Below, in pieces: positions 10,421-20,285 of a stretch of DNA of 46,206 nt. Numbering within the stretch: position 1 is the stretch's first letter; every line of letters begins with the position of its first letter. The DNA comes from Massilimicrobiota sp. An134. GTDB lineage: Bacteria > Bacillota_I > Bacilli_A > Erysipelotrichales > Coprobacillaceae. The stretch covers positions 1 to 46,206 of the forward strand of contig NZ_NFLH01000019.1 of NCBI RefSeq assembly GCF_002160815.1, written 5' to 3'. Below the pieces are notes generated by a model. That model made no database searches and was not told the DNA's origin. It was given only the letters and a program-made list of their open reading frames with translations. A program made the translations under genes and the position numbers.

Positions 10421-11385
10421 TTTCCATTTCCTCCCATTCGCATTAAAAAGAGTTCTAAACCCTTGTATTTATCAATTTTTCCTGTTTTTATCGCAATATC
10501 AAGTTGTGATAATTCATCAATACAAACCAATAATTCTTTCAAATCAAAATTTCGACTATCTCGTCTAATATACCACAAACGGCCAGATTTAATAGATAAC
10601 ATTTGGGCTATCTCTTTATCATTATAGCCTTTTCTATCCAACAATTTCACCTGATATAATAAACGCATAGCATTTCCAATCAACACAATCAATTTCACTG
10701 GTTCTTCATTATTCATAATAAGATCTTTATAAATACGAAAACTTCTCGCTGTTTCCTTATTTAAAATAGCTTGAGTTAATTCAAACACATTTTCTTCAAT
10801 CTGTTTACTCACTAACAAATCAACTGTCTGTGTTGTAATATGCTTTGTATATAAACAAAGTTTTTGAACTTCCTGAGAAATTTCTAATAAATTATTTGGC
10901 ATACGTGATAAAAACAACCTTAAAGCTTCTTCATCAATCTCACAGCCACGACTTTTAATAGCCTGATGTGTGGCTTTATATAATTGATGTTCATCCATTT
11001 TTTCAATATCATAAAAATGAGCATTTTTACGCAACTCTTTAACAACTTTTTTTCTTTCATCAAAATTTCTTTGATCATGATAGATGACAAGAACTGTAGT
11101 AGGATTGTCTAGTTTTAAATAATCCATAAATTTTTGAATATCTTCATCACTTGCTATTTTTTGTTTTTGAGTTGTCAAAAAAACGGGGTTTTTCACAACA
11201 ATCATTTTATACTCACTTAAAAAAGGTGGTGTTAAAGCATCTTCTATGATAGATGATAACGGTGTGTCCTGACACCAATATGTCACAATATTCATATCAT
11301 CTTCCTGAATATGATATTTTTTCTTTAATGTCTTCAATCTTTGTTCCATTAATAATTTATCTTCACCATAAATAACAAAATTCAT
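10408..11385 (-). CDS. holA: DNA polymerase III subunit delta
   Basis: HolA opens the beta sliding clamp as part of the clamp loader. The 325-aa protein has the HolA/YqeN layout: an N-terminal Rossmann-like domain (MNFVIYGEDKLLMEQRLK, then FLSEYKMIVVKNP and TVLVIYHDQ), a middle region with LEISQEVQKLCLY, and a helical C-terminal domain (MLSIKSGRLWYIRRDSRNF, LDIAIKTGKIDKYKGLELFLMRM). A GGGGTGA SD precedes the ATG. It follows comEC by 32 nt, matching the comE-yqeN order of B. subtilis. Confidence 0.93.
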   Translation of the reverse strand: MNFVIYGEDKLLMEQRLKTLKKKYHIQEDDMNIVTYWCQDTPLSSIIEDALTPPFLSEYKMIVVKNPVFLTTQKQKIASDEDIQKFMDYLKLDNPTTVLVIYHDQRNFDERKKVVKELRKNAHFYDIEKMDEHQLYKATHQAIKSRGCEIDEEALRLFLSRMPNNLLEISQEVQKLCLYTKHITTQTVDLLVSKQIEENVFELTQAILNKETARSFRIYKDLIMNNEEPVKLIVLIGNAMRLLYQVKLLDRKGYNDKEIAQMLSIKSGRLWYIRRDSRNFDLKELLVCIDELSQLDIAIKTGKIDKYKGLELFLMRMGGNGKWNQ

Positions 11386-11417
11386 AGAATCACCCCACGC
11401 CTATCATTATACATGAA

Positions 11418-13406
11418 TCACCTTAAAATGTAACGCTCTTTTCCATAAAATCGAATATGAAACATCCCATCTTGATCAGTACGTAAAATTGTGATTCCTT
11501 TTCTTTGCAATCGTTCAATCACTTCTAATGATGGATGATGATACATATTACCCTTCTTGACACCAATCATTGCAATTTCAGGATGAATTTGTGATAAAAA
11601 AGTGGCTGATGTAGCCGTTGCACTTCCATGATGAGATACTTTAAGAACATCAACATCTAAGTCTTGAAGCTGTTTTTCAACATCCTTTTCAACAGCAACA
11701 GAAGCATCCCCCATGAACAGGATATTCATAGCTGGTAAAGTCACATACATGAGTAAAGACTGGTCATTTGAATCACTATAAATTTTGTCACTTTTTAACA
11801 TTTGAATATGAGCACATCCAATTTGTCGACTCTCTTCAAAACTATCAATCACTTGTCCAACTGAAAAATGTTCCAGCAAAGAATCTAATGCTCCACAATG
11901 ATCAAAATCATCATGAGAAATATAAACATAATCTAAATGTGAAATTCCAACTGACTTTAAATAGGGAATAATTGTTTGTGTAGCCAAATCATATTCCTGA
12001 TGACCTCCAGTATCAATTAAAATATGCCCCTGATTCATTGGTAAACGAATCAAAGTACAATCTCCTTGTCCAACATCAATCATTGTCACTTCTCCATAAA
12101 TCTTATATTGACTCCATACATTTAACACTAGCATTAATGAAACTAAAGCACATATATCATGGCGATAGCGATGCTGGATCTCCTGACGTAATAAAAGTCG
12201 AAAATAAAAGAAATAAAACAAGACAAGCCATGCTAATGTAGGTTTTGAAAAAACAATAAAATGATTGATTGTTTCTAAAAATGATAAAATACTTTGAAAA
12301 ACACTTACATAATATTTTAAAATAATTTCTAAAGCAGGAAAAATAATTGAAAAAATACATAAACTATAAAAATATTCAATAAAAAGATTCAAAATATCAC
12401 TAACAAAAAAAGCAATCAGTGGAATTTGAGCATTAAGTGTGAGAATAATAGGTAAAGAAGATAAATAAATCCAAAATGAAGAATAACGCATATGTTGTGT
12501 CAATAAAACAATAAAATAAACAAAATAAGAAAAAACAAAAGAAATATTAAAAATGATATAAGGATTATAAAATAAAGATGCCATAATCAAAATAGCAAAA
12601 ACATCTAATTTATTCAGCCACTTTTTCAATAAATCATACAACAATAAAACAAAAAAAGCACGATATAAAGACACAAGCATTGGGATAGAAAAAATATAAA
12701 AACCAATCAATAAATAGGTTATCAATCGAGACAAAGAACGTGGCAGAAATAAACCAAGAACATTTTTGATGAGAGCATACAAAATATGAATATGCATACC
12801 TGATAAAGCAAACATATGGACTAAAGATAAATCTGTCAAAACCTGATAATCATCATGAATACTTTCATTTCTTTCACCTAAAATAAATAATTTCTGATAA
12901 TCATTTATATCCTGATGGTCTGATAAACGCTGTTCCAGCCAGTGATAAAATGTAGGATGATGCTGTTGCTTGAGTAATGTCTGTAAATAAGCTTTATGAA
13001 AAATCTTTTGTCCATAAAGATAATCTTTTTCACAGAAAGCATAATCATTTGTATTTTCATAAAGCTCTAGTGGTGCAACTTTTGCTTTAATCACATCACC
13101 ATATTCAATAGCTTCCTGATGATAAAGCTTAACGGTCCCTATATCTATTTTCAAATAACAATATTTTTCACTTGCTTTGACGACTTCACCTTCAATCACT
13201 GAAGGTAATTGTAAAATATAATGTGGCTGTAAATAAAAAATGATACATAAAAGTATCATCAAACATAAATGATATAAAGATAATCGTCGATAAACAAAAA
13301 TAGCATAAACCCCTAATAACAAATAAAAAAGTGGATGAAGAACTTTTCCCAATGTCAGACATAGAAGTCCTAATGCATAATAGAAACAATGATATCTTAT
13401 AAGCAT
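11418..13406 (-). CDS. comEC: DNA internalisation protein ComEC/Rec2
   Basis: ComEC forms the inner-membrane channel that takes up single-stranded DNA. It has 662 aa. The first about 60 residues hold hydrophobic helices, then a small beta domain (PSVIEGEVVKASEKYCYLKI region, OB-like), then the Competence domain with many TM helices (about 185-410; ALSGMHIHILYALIK is characteristic). The C-terminal metallo-beta-lactamase domain contains DVGQGDCTLIRLP, DTGGHQ, SHDDFDHCG near residue 500 and KVSHHGS, with its metal ligands present. It overlaps the comEA stop by 10 nt. Together with comEA and dprA it suggests, but does not prove, natural competence. Confidence 0.94.
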   Translation of the reverse strand: MLIRYHCFYYALGLLCLTLGKVLHPLFYLLLGVYAIFVYRRLSLYHLCLMILLCIIFYLQPHYILQLPSVIEGEVVKASEKYCYLKIDIGTVKLYHQEAIEYGDVIKAKVAPLELYENTNDYAFCEKDYLYGQKIFHKAYLQTLLKQQHHPTFYHWLEQRLSDHQDINDYQKLFILGERNESIHDDYQVLTDLSLVHMFALSGMHIHILYALIKNVLGLFLPRSLSRLITYLLIGFYIFSIPMLVSLYRAFFVLLLYDLLKKWLNKLDVFAILIMASLFYNPYIIFNISFVFSYFVYFIVLLTQHMRYSSFWIYLSSLPIILTLNAQIPLIAFFVSDILNLFIEYFYSLCIFSIIFPALEIILKYYVSVFQSILSFLETINHFIVFSKPTLAWLVLFYFFYFRLLLRQEIQHRYRHDICALVSLMLVLNVWSQYKIYGEVTMIDVGQGDCTLIRLPMNQGHILIDTGGHQEYDLATQTIIPYLKSVGISHLDYVYISHDDFDHCGALDSLLEHFSVGQVIDSFEESRQIGCAHIQMLKSDKIYSDSNDQSLLMYVTLPAMNILFMGDASVAVEKDVEKQLQDLDVDVLKVSHHGSATATSATFLSQIHPEIAMIGVKKGNMYHHPSLEVIERLQRKGITILRTDQDGMFHIRFYGKERYILR

Positions 13407-13870
13407 AGATGTTCCCTAAGCCTTAAATATGTTTTTTCTCCAATTCCACTGATATTCATAATATCCTCAATTGTTTCAAAAGGATGTTGTTGACGATAAT
13501 CAATAATTTTTAACGCTGTTTTTTCGCCTACTCCCTGCAAACTCATAAGTTCCTCTTGGCAAGCATTATTTAAAGAAATCGCATGCTCTTGTTGGGGTGG
13601 TATATATAAACGACTTTCATCTTCAACAATCTTATCACCCTTTACAGAGTTTAAATTAGCCTGATCAGAAACGCCAACCTCATCAATAATATCCTGAATT
13701 GTTTTTTCACCTTCAAATTCATACTTTCCTGTTTTTAAAAATTCCCCTTCTAAAATAACATAAGACAAAGAAATCGTCTCTTCTTTTTGAACATCTGGTT
13801 TTTGAAAATCATATACAATAGAACATATCATTAAAATAATCAGACCTAACACTTGATATTTCTTTTTCAT
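13397..13870 (-). CDS. comEA: DNA receptor ComEA
   Basis: ComEA is the membrane-anchored DNA receptor that passes DNA to ComEC. It has 157 aa: one N-terminal TM helix (about 5-21), an SLBB domain (about 35-95; GEFLKTGKYEFEGEKTIQDIIDEVG), and a C-terminal helix-hairpin-helix DNA-binding module with two hairpins, SLQGVGEKTALKII and NISGIGEKTYLRL. Its SD is AGGAGG. It lies 27 nt after ruvB, across a terminator-like hairpin, so its transcription may depend on readthrough or on a promoter within ruvB. Confidence 0.94.
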   Translation of the reverse strand: MKKKYQVLGLIILMICSIVYDFQKPDVQKEETISLSYVILEGEFLKTGKYEFEGEKTIQDIIDEVGVSDQANLNSVKGDKIVEDESRLYIPPQQEHAISLNNACQEELMSLQGVGEKTALKIIDYRQQHPFETIEDIMNISGIGEKTYLRLREHLCL

Positions 13871-13881
13871 AAATACCTCCT

Positions 13882-13910
13882 CAAATAAAAAAGAATCCTA
13901 AGATTCTTTT
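13882..13910 (-). terminator. Intrinsic terminator after ruvB
   Basis: AAAAGAATC (13889-13897) and GATTCTTTT (13902-13910) pair over 9 bp around CTAA, with further T's on the minus strand. The ruvB stop codon (13898-13900) is in the loop. It would limit readthrough from ruvAB into comEA. Confidence 0.75.
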
Positions 13911-14896
13911 AAAATGTGAAAATGCTGATATGCTAATTCAGTAACAACACGCCCTCTAGGCGTTCTTTTAATCAATCCTGTCTGCAATAAATAAGGTTCA
14001 TAAACATCTTCTAAAGTCAATGGTTCTTCACCAATGCTTGCAGCAATAGCCTCTAAGCCAACTGGCCCACCACGAAAACGTTGAATAATACCTAATAGAT
14101 ATTTATGATCAACATCATCTAAACCTAATTCATCTACTTTTAACGATTGTAAAGCTTCCACTGTTCTTTCTTTTGTAATAACATCATCACCATTATATTG
14201 GGCAAAATCTCTCACTCGTCTAAATAAACGATTGGCAATTCTTGGTGTTCCACGTGATCTTTTGGCTAATTCAATTTTAGCTTCATCATCCATTTCAATA
14301 TGATAAACCTGGCTGGTACGATTAATAATAGATGTTAATTCTTCAACATTGTAATATTCAAGTTTAGAAACAATACCAAAACGATCTCTTAATGGTGCTG
14401 ATAAATCACCAGCACGTGTTGTCGCTCCAACAAGTGTAAAAGGTGGCAAATCAATGCGAATAGAACGTGTTGAAGCTTCTTTTCCAATAACAACATCTAC
14501 ATAGAAATCTTCCATTGCTGGATATAAAATTTCTTCTACTACTTTATTCAAACGATGAATTTCATCAATAAATAAGACATCTCCAGGTTCAAGTGATGTT
14601 AAAATAGCAACCAAATCACCAGTTTTTTCAATACTTGGTCCAGTTGTTGCTTTTAAATGCGTTCCCATTTCATTAGCAATAATCATGGACATAGTTGTTT
14701 TTCCTAAACCAGGTGGCCCATACAATAAAACATGATCCAATGTTTCATTTCTTAGTTTAGCCGCCCCAACAAAAACTTTTAAATTCTTCTTCAAATGACT
14801 TTGTCCAATATATTCATCAAAAGATTCAGGTCTTAATTGATTTTCTTCATCTTCTATATGTTCATTGATATCTAAAACATCATGATTTAAATCCAT
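13898..14896 (-). CDS. ruvB: Holliday junction branch migration helicase RuvB
   Basis: RuvB is the hexameric AAA+ motor that drives branch migration with RuvA. It has 332 aa with Walker [10 protein letters not shown] (60-68), Walker B FIDEIHRL, sensor [10 protein letters not shown], and a C-terminal winged helix ending [22 protein letters not shown]. The start is ATG at 14896: GGAGG is 6 nt upstream, while the in-frame GTG at 14902 would directly abut the SD. It begins 10 nt after the ruvA stop. Confidence 0.97.
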   Translation of the reverse strand: MDLNHDVLDINEHIEDEENQLRPESFDEYIGQSHLKKNLKVFVGAAKLRNETLDHVLLYGPPGLGKTTMSMIIANEMGTHLKATTGPSIEKTGDLVAILTSLEPGDVLFIDEIHRLNKVVEEILYPAMEDFYVDVVIGKEASTRSIRIDLPPFTLVGATTRAGDLSAPLRDRFGIVSKLEYYNVEELTSIINRTSQVYHIEMDDEAKIELAKRSRGTPRIANRLFRRVRDFAQYNGDDVITKERTVEALQSLKVDELGLDDVDHKYLLGIIQRFRGGPVGLEAIAASIGEEPLTLEDVYEPYLLQTGLIKRTPRGRVVTELAYQHFHILKES

Positions 14897-14906
14897 AGTC
14901 ACCCTC

Positions 14907-15473
14907 CTATATCTTGACTAATAAACCTAGAGCTTTTTTTACATACCCATTTGTATCTAGCGATTCATGAGAAAGTGTATTCATCACACGATCAACATCC
15001 TGACGTTTATATCCTAAAGCTATCAAAACTTCTACAGCTTCATCAAATTCTACTGATGTTAAAACAATTTGTGATGATGGCATATCAAATTTGCCTTGTA
15101 AATCTAATACAATCTGTTGAGCGGCCTTAGGTCCTATACCTGGAATTTTTCTTAAATAGGTAATATTTTTGGATTCAATTGCTGAAATAATTGCTTGAAC
15201 ATCACCAGTAGCCAAAATACCAATAGCCGTTTTACAACCAATTCCCTTGACAAGTATCAACTTTAAAAATAAATCTTTTTCTTCTTTGGTTAAAAAACCA
15301 AACAAAATAATACCATCTTCTCTGACCTGTTGATACACATAAACTAATGTTTCTTTTCCTTTTGTAAACTGATAAGGATTAGAAACATAAATCAAATAAC
15401 CAATTCCTTGATTATCTACCACGATATGATCTTTACACATATCGACAATAACACCTTTAATATAACTATACAT
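14907..15473 (-). CDS. ruvA: Holliday junction complex subunit RuvA
   Basis: RuvA binds four-way junctions and loads RuvB. It has 188 aa: an N-terminal OB domain ([30 protein letters not shown]), the tandem helix-hairpin-helix region ([16 protein letters not shown] and [19 protein letters not shown]), and a C-terminal three-helix RuvB-binding domain ([20 protein letters not shown]). GGGAG precedes the ATG. It is first in the ruvA-ruvB unit, with a promoter-like extended -10 upstream. Confidence 0.96.
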   Translation of the reverse strand: MYSYIKGVIVDMCKDHIVVDNQGIGYLIYVSNPYQFTKGKETLVYVYQQVREDGIILFGFLTKEEKDLFLKLILVKGIGCKTAIGILATGDVQAIISAIESKNITYLRKIPGIGPKAAQQIVLDLQGKFDMPSSQIVLTSVEFDEAVEVLIALGYKRQDVDRVMNTLSHESLDTNGYVKKALGLLVKI

Positions 15474-15504
15474 GTGACAACTCCCATTTCATAATATCCA
15501 CATC

Positions 15505-15513
15505 ATTATAGCA
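15505..15513 (-). promoter_or_regulatory. Extended -10 promoter for ruvA-ruvB
   Basis: On the minus strand TG-C-TATAAT, with TATAAT at plus 15505-15510 and TGC at 15511-15513. The -35 region is only T-rich. It lies about 32 nt before the ruvA start and just past the obgE terminator. Confidence 0.6.
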
Positions 15514-15523
15514 CACTTTTAAC

Positions 15524-15560
15524 ATAAATAAAAAAATGAGAAGCAATTTTCTCATTTTTT
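15524..15560 (-). terminator. Intrinsic terminator after obgE
   Basis: AAAAAATGAGAA (15531-15542) and TTCTCATTTTTT (15549-15560) form a 12-bp stem with a 6-nt loop; T's continue on the minus strand. It lies between obgE and ruvA. Confidence 0.85.
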
Positions 15561-15579
15561 CATCTATTATGGAATTGGT

Positions 15580-16866
15580 TTATTCATAAAACTCAAATTC
15601 AAAATCTAAAATTGAAACTGTGTCTCCAGCTTGAACACCTGCCACACGCAAAGCATCATCCAAACCAATATTACGCATTTTCTGTGCAAAACGTTTGACA
15701 CCATCATCACTACCAAGCGATGCCATTTGAACAATTTTTTCCACTCTTTCACCAGTAACGTGCCATTGCCCATTACCCATATTATGAATTTCAAATCCAA
15801 TTTCATCTGGTTTTTCATATGTATAGAGAACACTGTTTTCTGTTTCTTCCTCTTCACTGGCAAATGATGGTGTACGATCCAATAAGTCCGCAATTGCATA
15901 AAGAACCATATCTACACCTTCTTGAATCAAAGCAATAACAGGAAAAACAGGAATATCTTCATTCAATTGAGCTTTAAAACGTTCAAGATTTTCCTCAGCT
16001 GCAGGTTCATCCATCTTATTAGCAACAATGATTTGTGGTCTATCTAATAAACGATATTTATATTCACCAAGCTCTTTATTAATAGCCAAATAATCTTCAT
16101 AAGGATCACGACCTTCAGTACCACCCATATCAATAACATGAACAATAACACGACATCTTTCAATATGACGTAAGAACTGATGCCCTAATCCTTTTCCTTG
16201 ACTGGCTCCTTCTATTAAACCAGGTAAATCAGCCATAACAAATGAACGTCCATCTTTAGATTGAGCCACTCCTAAATTAGGAACAATTGTTGTGAAATGA
16301 TAATCAGCAATCTCTGGCTTTGCACGTGTTACAACTGATAATAACGTTGATTTCCCCACTGATGGGAATCCAACCAACCCAACATCCGCAAGTAATTTTA
16401 ATTCACAAATCAAATTATATTTTTCACCAGGTTCTCCGCGTTCGCAAATAGTTGGAGCAGGATTACGACTTGTTGCGAATCGTGCATTTCCACGTCCACC
16501 ACGTCCACCTTTAGCAATCACCGCTCTTTGCTTATCATGAGTTAAATCAGCTAAAACACGCCCACTATCTTCATCATAAATGACAGTTCCAACAGGAACT
16601 TTTAAAATCATATCAGCACCATCTGCACCATGCATCTTTTTAGCCATTCCCTGACCACCGCTTTTTGCTTTATATTCACGATGATATCTAAAGTCTAATA
16701 GAGTGGAAAGTGATGTTGTAGCTTCAAAAATAATACTACCACCTTTTCCACCATCACCTCCAGCAGGTCCACCTTTAGGTACATAGGCTTCACGACGAAA
16801 GGCCACAACACCGTCGCCACCTTTACCTGCTTCAACATAAATATGTACTTTATCAATAAACTTCAT
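15580..16866 (-). CDS. obgE: GTPase Obg/CgtA
   Basis: Obg is an essential GTPase for 50S assembly and stress signalling. It has 428 aa. The Gly-rich Obg fold (about 1-158) has KAGKGGDGVVAFRREAYVPKGGPAGGDGGKGGS-type repeats, shown here at the start of the protein. The G domain has GFPSVGKSTL (G1), the TTIVPNLG switch, DLPGLIEG (G3) and NKMDEP (G4). The C-terminal OCT domain ends DTVSILDFEFEFYE. The SD GAAGGTGA lies before the ATG. It is downstream of rplU-prp-rpmA, but a strong terminator separates it from rpmA. Confidence 0.97.
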   Translation of the reverse strand: MKFIDKVHIYVEAGKGGDGVVAFRREAYVPKGGPAGGDGGKGGSIIFEATTSLSTLLDFRYHREYKAKSGGQGMAKKMHGADGADMILKVPVGTVIYDEDSGRVLADLTHDKQRAVIAKGGRGGRGNARFATSRNPAPTICERGEPGEKYNLICELKLLADVGLVGFPSVGKSTLLSVVTRAKPEIADYHFTTIVPNLGVAQSKDGRSFVMADLPGLIEGASQGKGLGHQFLRHIERCRVIVHVIDMGGTEGRDPYEDYLAINKELGEYKYRLLDRPQIIVANKMDEPAAEENLERFKAQLNEDIPVFPVIALIQEGVDMVLYAIADLLDRTPSFASEEEETENSVLYTYEKPDEIGFEIHNMGNGQWHVTGERVEKIVQMASLGSDDGVKRFAQKMRNIGLDDALRVAGVQAGDTVSILDFEFEFYE

Positions 16867-16892
16867 CTTTTCACCTTCTTTACCGTCTTTTT

Positions 16893-16920
16893 CAAAAAAA
16901 GAACCCCATATAAGGGGTTC
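16893..16920 (-). terminator. Intrinsic terminator after rpmA
   Basis: GAACCCC (16901-16907) pairs with GGGGTTC (16914-16920) around ATATAA. On the minus strand it is followed by seven T's (plus 16894-16900). It is the most GC-rich terminator in the window and begins 3 nt past the rpmA stop. Confidence 0.93.
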
Positions 16921-16923
16921 CTA

Positions 16924-17208
16924 TTAAGCAGCTGGATAAACAGAAACTTTTTTTCTTGTTCTTCCGTCTCTTTCAAATTTCACAACACCATCTACTTTTG
17001 CAAATAAAGTGTCATCTCCACCTTTTCCAACATTTACACCTGGATGGATTTTAGTTCCTCTTTGTCTGTAAATGATAGAACCAGCAGTACAGAATTGCCC
17101 ATCAGATAATTTAGCTCCTAATCTTTTTGATTCAGAATCACGACCATTTTTTGTTGAACCAACACCTTTTTTAGAAGCGAATAATTGTAAATCTAACTTA
17201 AACATCAT
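16924..17208 (-). CDS. rpmA: Large ribosomal subunit protein bL27, with Prp-cleaved leader
   Basis: bL27 reaches into the peptidyl transferase centre of the 50S subunit. The 94-aa sequence has the bL27 core ([35 protein letters not shown]). It begins [11 protein letters not shown], the Firmicutes N-terminal extension matching the LxLQxFA site that is cut after FA by Prp. Mature L27 would start SKKGVGS. The SD GGAGGT lies 8 nt before the ATG. It follows prp directly (4-nt gap), as expected for the rplU-prp-rpmA operon. Confidence 0.97.
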   Translation of the reverse strand: MMFKLDLQLFASKKGVGSTKNGRDSESKRLGAKLSDGQFCTAGSIIYRQRGTKIHPGVNVGKGGDDTLFAKVDGVVKFERDGRTRKKVSVYPAA

Positions 17209-17212
17209 GGTT

Positions 17213-17536
17213 TCATACCTCCATCTTTTTGATTTTCATGTATTTTGAATAAGATTCTTCAATTGTTTCCAGCATGACTTCAAATGTCCCTAGCACCACT
17301 TGAATCTGCTCATTCGTATGTTGAACCTTAATATCAATATATCCATCATTAATCTCAATCGTACCTAACTCTTGTGATAAAAACTGATAATGCACCAATG
17401 CATTTGCAATTCCTATGCAAGCAGTACTTACTCCAGCACATACTAAATCTTTGCCATATTCAGCACTTTGAGCATGTCCAGAAACCGTTATTTGAATAAT
17501 GGATTGTTTATGCTTTTTAATAACAGCTTCAATCAT
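17213..17536 (-). CDS. prp: Ribosomal-processing cysteine protease Prp
   Basis: Prp (YsxB) removes the N-terminal extension of bL27. It has 107 aa with [22 protein letters not shown] near the N-terminus, holding the catalytic His and Cys pair of the family, and a C-terminal region rich in acidic residues. Its ATG overlaps the rplU stop as TAATG, so it is translationally coupled. It lies between rplU and rpmA, the position it has throughout Firmicutes, and its target site is present in the next gene. Confidence 0.95.
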   Translation of the reverse strand: MIEAVIKKHKQSIIQITVSGHAQSAEYGKDLVCAGVSTACIGIANALVHYQFLSQELGTIEINDGYIDIKVQHTNEQIQVVLGTFEVMLETIEESYSKYMKIKKMEV

Positions 17537-17892
17537 TATTCAGCAGCTTCTGCAGTTTCGCTTTTTGGAGCTGCTTTTCTAGCAGTTTTTTTAATATCTT
17601 TGATCACTAATTTTGTATAAGGTTGTCTATGACCTTGTTTTTTATGATAATGCTTTTTAGGATTATATTTATAGATTAAAACTTTCTTTTCTTTACCTTG
17701 TTTTTCAACTTGAGCAGTGACAGTAGCTCCTTTAATATAAGGATTACCGATTTTATTTGTTTTATCTCCAATAAATAAAACTTTATCTAAAACAACTTCT
17801 TCTCCTTCAGCAACATCTAATTTTTCAACAAAAATAGAATCTCCAACTTCAACTTTTAATTGTTTTCCACCAGTTTCAATAATTGCGTACAT
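17536..17892 (-). CDS. rplU: Large ribosomal subunit protein bL21
   Basis: bL21 is a 50S protein of 118 aa. It has [17 protein letters not shown] at the N-terminus, [47 protein letters not shown], then a short Ala/Glu-rich tail ([13 protein letters not shown]). The start at 17892 is preferred to an in-frame upstream ATG at 17937: GGAGGT lies just before it, the protein then begins MYAIIETGG, and the upstream segment is inside the leader RNA. It is first in the rplU-prp-rpmA operon. Confidence 0.97.
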   Translation of the reverse strand: MYAIIETGGKQLKVEVGDSIFVEKLDVAEGEEVVLDKVLFIGDKTNKIGNPYIKGATVTAQVEKQGKEKKVLIYKYNPKKHYHKKQGHRQPYTKLVIKDIKKTARKAAPKSETAEAAE

Positions 17893-17990
17893 GATGTACC
17901 TCCTTCTTTTTATAATAATCTCAGACTCGCCAATCAAGGCAGCTAAGCTTTAATACCTTGTATGTGCGGTTGTAGCTAGAGGTCTACAAC
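17893..17990 (-). ncRNA. Candidate L21-type ribosomal protein leader
   Basis: This is a roughly 100-nt 5' UTR between the promoter and rplU. On the minus strand it starts with a hairpin, GTTGTAG (plus 17984-17990) pairing CTACAAC (plus 17969-17975), followed by conserved-looking GC-richer segments near TTAGCTGCCTTGATTGG. Firmicutes carry an L21 leader here, thought to mediate autoregulation. Assignment is by position and hairpin only; a covariance-model hit would decide. Confidence 0.55.
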
Positions 17991-17996
17991 ATTTGT

Positions 17997-18025
17997 ATAT
18001 TATCATTTTATCATCTTATCGTCAA
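17997..18025 (-). promoter_or_regulatory. Sigma-A promoter for rplU-prp-rpmA
   Basis: On the minus strand TTGACG (plus 18020-18025), a 17-nt spacer and TAATAT (plus 17997-18002). The transcript would begin at the leader hairpin. Confidence 0.75.
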
Positions 18026-18050
18026 CATTTTTTTCAAATATTCTCACTTC

Positions 18051-18965
18051 TTAATGATTTTGTTGATTTCTTGGATGTGAGTGATCATAAATTTCTTTTA
18101 AATGCTGTTTTGTAATGTGTGTATAAACCTGTGTTGTTGATAAATGAGCATGTCCTAATAGCTCCTGAACAACACGTAAATCAATACCCTGTTCTAATAA
18201 ATGCGTTGCAAACGAATGACGAATGGTATGAGGATGAATTTTCTTAGTGGGATCATATGCTTTGACCACACGATTGACAATATCTTCCACACCACGATTT
18301 GTTAAAGGTTTACCAAACTTATTAATAAATACAAAATAATGATCCTGTTGTGATTTTGACATTATCTCTTGGCGATCGTTTTCAATATAATCTTTTAACC
18401 ATGAAGCCGCATAATCATGAAACGGAACGTAACGATCTTTACCACCTTTTCCGTGAATCAACAGCAGTTGTCTAGAAAAATCAATTTGTGATAACTGCAG
18501 CTCTACAACTTCTGAACAACGTAGTCCTGAGGCATACATCAATTCAAGCATTGCTTTATTACGACGTCCTAATGATGTATGTGTATCAATACTATCTAAC
18601 AAATCTAACATTTCATCAATATATAAAAAATCTGGTTGACGTTGTGGTTCTTTCAACGATTCAATAAGTAGAAACGGATTATCATCAATGCGTTCTTCTT
18701 TTTGTAGATAGCGATAAAGTCCTCTTAGACTACTCATATGATGATTAATCGTTTTAGGTGATAAATTCTTAGTATGTAAATAAGCCAAATAGCCTCTTAA
18801 AAAAGAATACTTTACTGTTTCAAAACAAGAAATATTCTCACGCTGACAGTATTGAATAAACTCTTCAATATCTCTTTGATATCCTTTGATTGTTAAAGAT
18901 GAATAGTTTTTAAAATACTGCAAATAATGTAAATATTCTTTCATCGTCTTATAAAAATCAGACAT
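18051..18965 (-). CDS. xerC: Tyrosine recombinase XerC (XerC/XerD family)
   Basis: This site-specific recombinase resolves chromosome dimers. It has 304 aa: an N-terminal SAM-like core-binding domain (about 1-95) and a catalytic domain with the full set of residues, Arg in ASGLRCSEV, Lys in [11 protein letters not shown], HxxR in [10 protein letters not shown], His in LGHAHLS and the nucleophile Tyr in TTQVYTHI. It follows topA-trmFO, where B. subtilis has xerC (codV), hence XerC over XerD. The start at 18965 (MSDFYK) has GGAGG 12 nt upstream and overlaps trmFO by 8 nt; an earlier in-frame ATG at 19013 lies within trmFO without a clear SD. The hslV-hslU-codY genes that usually follow are absent. 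Confidence 0.9.
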   Translation of the reverse strand: MSDFYKTMKEYLHYLQYFKNYSSLTIKGYQRDIEEFIQYCQRENISCFETVKYSFLRGYLAYLHTKNLSPKTINHHMSSLRGLYRYLQKEERIDDNPFLLIESLKEPQRQPDFLYIDEMLDLLDSIDTHTSLGRRNKAMLELMYASGLRCSEVVELQLSQIDFSRQLLLIHGKGGKDRYVPFHDYAASWLKDYIENDRQEIMSKSQQDHYFVFINKFGKPLTNRGVEDIVNRVVKAYDPTKKIHPHTIRHSFATHLLEQGIDLRVVQELLGHAHLSTTQVYTHITKQHLKEIYDHSHPRNQQNH

Positions 18966-20247
18966 TTGAAATAAAATCCTCCATCGTTTCAATAGCACGT
19001 TTGGCATAAGCATCCTTACGTTCTTTTTTCTTCACACGCACAGCTAAATCAGGTAAAATCCCAAAATTAGCTTTCATTGGCTGAAAATCATCTTCACTAC
19101 CATGAGTAATATAATATGCCAAAGAGCCCATCACTGTCTCTCTAGGAAAAATCAGTAATTCCTGATCTTGTAAATATCTTGCCATATTAATACCAGCCAC
19201 TATGCCACTTTGAGCTGACTCCACATATCCTTCAACACCTGTCATTTGTCCAGCAAAAAACAGATCATCACGATTTATAAACTGATATGTTGGTTTCAGA
19301 TAGCGAGGCGAACAGATAAAACAGTTTCGATGCATAACACCATATCGTACAATTTTAGCATTTTCTAAACCAGGAATCATATGAATAATACGTTCCTGTT
19401 CTCCCCATTTTAAATGTGTCTGGAATCCAACAATATTATAAAGTGAACCAACAGCATTGTCTTGTCTTAATTGAACAACCGCATATGGTCTTTGACCATC
19501 CTTTTCTAATCCAACAGGTTTCATCGGTCCGAAAAGTAAAGTCTGTTTTCCTCTTCTGGCAATTTCTTCAAAAGGCATGCAGCCTTCAAAAAACTTTTCT
19601 TCAAAATCTTTTGGTTTAACAACTTCAGCTTCAATTAAAGCTTTATAAAAAGCTTCAAATTGTTCTTCATTCATCGGACAGTTAATATATTCAGCATCTC
19701 CTTTATCATATCTTGATTTGAGATAAGCTTTTGAAAAATCAATACTTTCTTTTTCTATGATAGGTGCTGCTGCATCATAAAAATAAAAATAATCTTTCTG
19801 CAACAATTGTTGAATATCTTGTGATAAAGCTGAGCTTGTCAGTGGGCCTGAAGCAATAATTGTTGGACCTTCAGGAATCCGAGTCACTTCTTGTCGTACA
19901 ACTTCAATTAATGGCTGAGATTCGATGTATTCACTAATTGCTTTTGAAAACCCAAAACGATCAACAGCTAATGAACCTCCAGCAGGAACTTGATGTTCTC
20001 TGGCAAATTTCATAATTAAACTGTGATTCATTTCCATTTCTTTTTTTAATACACCTACAGCATTATGAAGTCCATCTGCTCTTAATGAATTAGAACAAAC
20101 CAATTCAGCAAAGTATTCAGTTTTATGAGCACCAGTTGTCTGATGTGGACGCATTTCATATAGACGCACAGGAATATTGCGTAAAATCAACTGATGAGCA
20201 GCTTCTACTCCTGCTAATCCGCCCCCTATAATGTTGACTCTTTCCAT
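18958..20247 (-). CDS. trmFO: tRNA (uracil-5-)-methyltransferase TrmFO
   Basis: TrmFO is a folate- and FAD-dependent enzyme that makes ribothymidine at position 54 of tRNA. It has 429 aa starting [20 protein letters not shown], the FAD-binding GxGxxG fold, followed by [18 protein letters not shown], with the catalytic Cys region. [23 protein letters not shown] near the C-terminus is highly characteristic. The start at 20247 is preferred to an ATG at 20274: AAAGGA lies 7 nt upstream, and the earlier ATG is within the topA terminator. It lies between topA and xerC as in B. subtilis. Confidence 0.96.
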   Translation of the reverse strand: MERVNIIGGGLAGVEAAHQLILRNIPVRLYEMRPHQTTGAHKTEYFAELVCSNSLRADGLHNAVGVLKKEMEMNHSLIMKFAREHQVPAGGSLAVDRFGFSKAISEYIESQPLIEVVRQEVTRIPEGPTIIASGPLTSSALSQDIQQLLQKDYFYFYDAAAPIIEKESIDFSKAYLKSRYDKGDAEYINCPMNEEQFEAFYKALIEAEVVKPKDFEEKFFEGCMPFEEIARRGKQTLLFGPMKPVGLEKDGQRPYAVVQLRQDNAVGSLYNIVGFQTHLKWGEQERIIHMIPGLENAKIVRYGVMHRNCFICSPRYLKPTYQFINRDDLFFAGQMTGVEGYVESAQSGIVAGINMARYLQDQELLIFPRETVMGSLAYYITHGSEDDFQPMKANFGILPDLAVRVKKKERKDAYAKRAIETMEDFISNV

Positions 20248-20262
20248 TTGTTTTTCCTTTCT

Positions 20263-20285
20263 AAAAAGTCCCATATGGGACTTTT
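20263..20285 (-). terminator. Terminator between topA and trmFO
   Basis: A perfect palindrome, AAAAGTCCCAT (20264-20274) and ATGGGACTTTT (20275-20285), with T's following on the minus strand. It overlaps the last bases of the topA stop codon. It probably gives partial termination, since trmFO has no obvious separate promoter. Confidence 0.75.

Noticed and set aside
13898..14902. GTG start for ruvB at 14902
   Set aside because: It directly abuts the GGAGG SD; the ATG at 14896 has normal spacing.
16867..18050. Possible tRNA or riboswitch in the rplU/obgE region
   Set aside because: No cloverleaf, T-box or metabolite-riboswitch core seen; only the ribosomal leader and terminators are supported.
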